Shown one piece after another: positions 63,533-64,000 of a DNA stretch of 64,000 nt. Origin of the DNA: CAVQBL01 sp963710715 (GTDB taxonomy: Bacteria > Pseudomonadota > Gammaproteobacteria > DSM-16500); assembly GCA_963710715.1 (NCBI GenBank), contig CAVQBL010000013.1:434001-498000 (forward strand), read 5' to 3'. The notes beneath the pieces are model-generated. The model did no database searches and was not told where the DNA came from. It worked only from the letters and a program-made list of their open reading frames with translations. The position numbers and the translations under genes were made by a program. Positions within the stretch are counted from its first letter, which is position 1, and each line of letters begins with the position of its first letter.

Positions 63533-64000
63533 TTACATTAACACAGGTTTTTCAAAATGAGATACCAGTGCATTCGCTGTTGAAAACAACCGACTACCGA
63601 CCGACTTTTTCATTTCATAACATATTTCATAAACGTTTCTTTCGCGGCTTTTTTCAAGGAGATAATCATCACTGGTTTTCAGCTCATCCACCAGTTTGAG
63701 TTCCAGCGCTTGTGCAGCTAACCAATGTTCTCCAGTGGAAACTTTTTCAATATCAACTTGCTTGCGGTTTACGAGGATTGCATTTTTAAAAAGATGATGA
63801 ACTTCCTCAATTTCTTCATGCAACTTTTTGCGTCCTTCTTCAGTATTATGGCCAAACATAGTGAGAGTGCGTTTAAAATTACCCGCGGTCAATTGTTCAA
63901 AATCAATATGCTTTTCTTTGAGTAAGCGATGAAAGTTAGGTATTTGTACAATAACACCGATGGAACCAATGATTGCAAAAGGAGCAGCAAGAATTTTATT
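63533..64000 (-). CDS. sohB: periplasmic-side protease SohB, C-terminal part
   Basis: The gene enters from beyond the window edge. Visible residues read NKILAAPFAIIGSIGVIVQI..NFHRLLKEKHIDFEQLTAGNFKRTLTMFG, then GHNTEEGRKKLHEEIEEVHHLFKN and GEHWLAAQALELKLVDEL. These are conserved parts of SohB, an S49-family (SppA-like) membrane protease. The catalytic Ser and Lys regions: IGSIGV is near the Lys/oxyanion strand, while the Ser part lies outside. ATG inside is internal. Confidence 0.92.
   Translation of the reverse strand, partial: NKILAAPFAIIGSIGVIVQIPNFHRLLKEKHIDFEQLTAGNFKRTLTMFGHNTEEGRKKLHEEIEEVHHLFKNAILVNRKQVDIEKVSTGEHWLAAQALELKLVDELKTSDDYLLEKSRERNVYEICYEMKKSVGSRLFSTANALVSHFEKPVLM

Overview
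This is an AT-rich chromosomal window that looks gammaproteobacterial, most likely Legionellales (Legionella/Coxiella/Berkiella-like). The reasons are an LbtU-type (DUF3573) outer-membrane protein, several ankyrin or coiled-coil proteins resembling host-directed effectors, LuxR-type regulators with a non-AHL sensor half, and PAS/hybrid-kinase architecture typical of that order. Genus was not determined; no rRNA is present.

Layout. 1-9.2 kb is mostly housekeeping: a lipoprotein cell-wall hydrolase (partial), a frameshifted lnt, lbtU, nth, an ankyrin gene flanked by a duplication of the nth 5' region, an ArnC-like glycosyltransferase, a P1-family peptidase and a Nit1-type amidase. 9.3-15.6 kb is a decayed trans-AT polyketide tailoring cassette in the gene order of the Bacillus bacillaene cluster: acyl hydrolase, acyltransferase, enoyl reductase, donor ACP, decarboxylating KS, ECH1, ECH2. 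HMG-CoA-synthase-like PksG is absent. Five genes are broken by frameshifts; only the two enoyl-CoA-hydratase-like genes are intact. 15.7-23.4 kb has an N-acyl-amino-acid/autoinducer-synthase-like GNAT, a cNMP-patatin phospholipase, an ankyrin protein, an M15 peptidase, gltX and tRNAs for Val, Ala and Glu.

23.4-32 kb is accessory: an Abi (HEPN) defence-like gene, an orphan gene, and a complete RIT element (three tyrosine recombinases in overlapping order, perfect 72-bp terminal inverted repeats) inserted into an IS21-family istA. Next come the IS21 end with seven tandem repeats, a broken LuxR-type regulator and an intact one. 32-44 kb is an intact biosynthetic operon: NRPS (C-A-PCP), PKS (KS-AT-KR-ACP-TE), alpha/beta hydrolase and a PAS-PAS hybrid histidine kinase with REC and HPt, all overlapping or within about 15 nt. 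It is preceded by a consensus-like promoter, a structured leader and a possible 57-codon upstream ORF. This operon is the best candidate for an undescribed system.

44-49.2 kb holds a small orphan and two large effector-like coiled-coil proteins, bracketed by a perfect 27-bp inverted repeat. 49.2-64 kb has a DUF1624 membrane protein, a SNF2 helicase/SWIM pair, gene remnants, a secreted HExxH protein, an ankyrin protein with an NLS-like motif, a secreted beta-propeller-like repeat protein, hemolysin III, YjdF, a small two-TM protein, an MFS exporter and a partial sohB. Several long palindromes and a dispersed REP-like family lie between genes.
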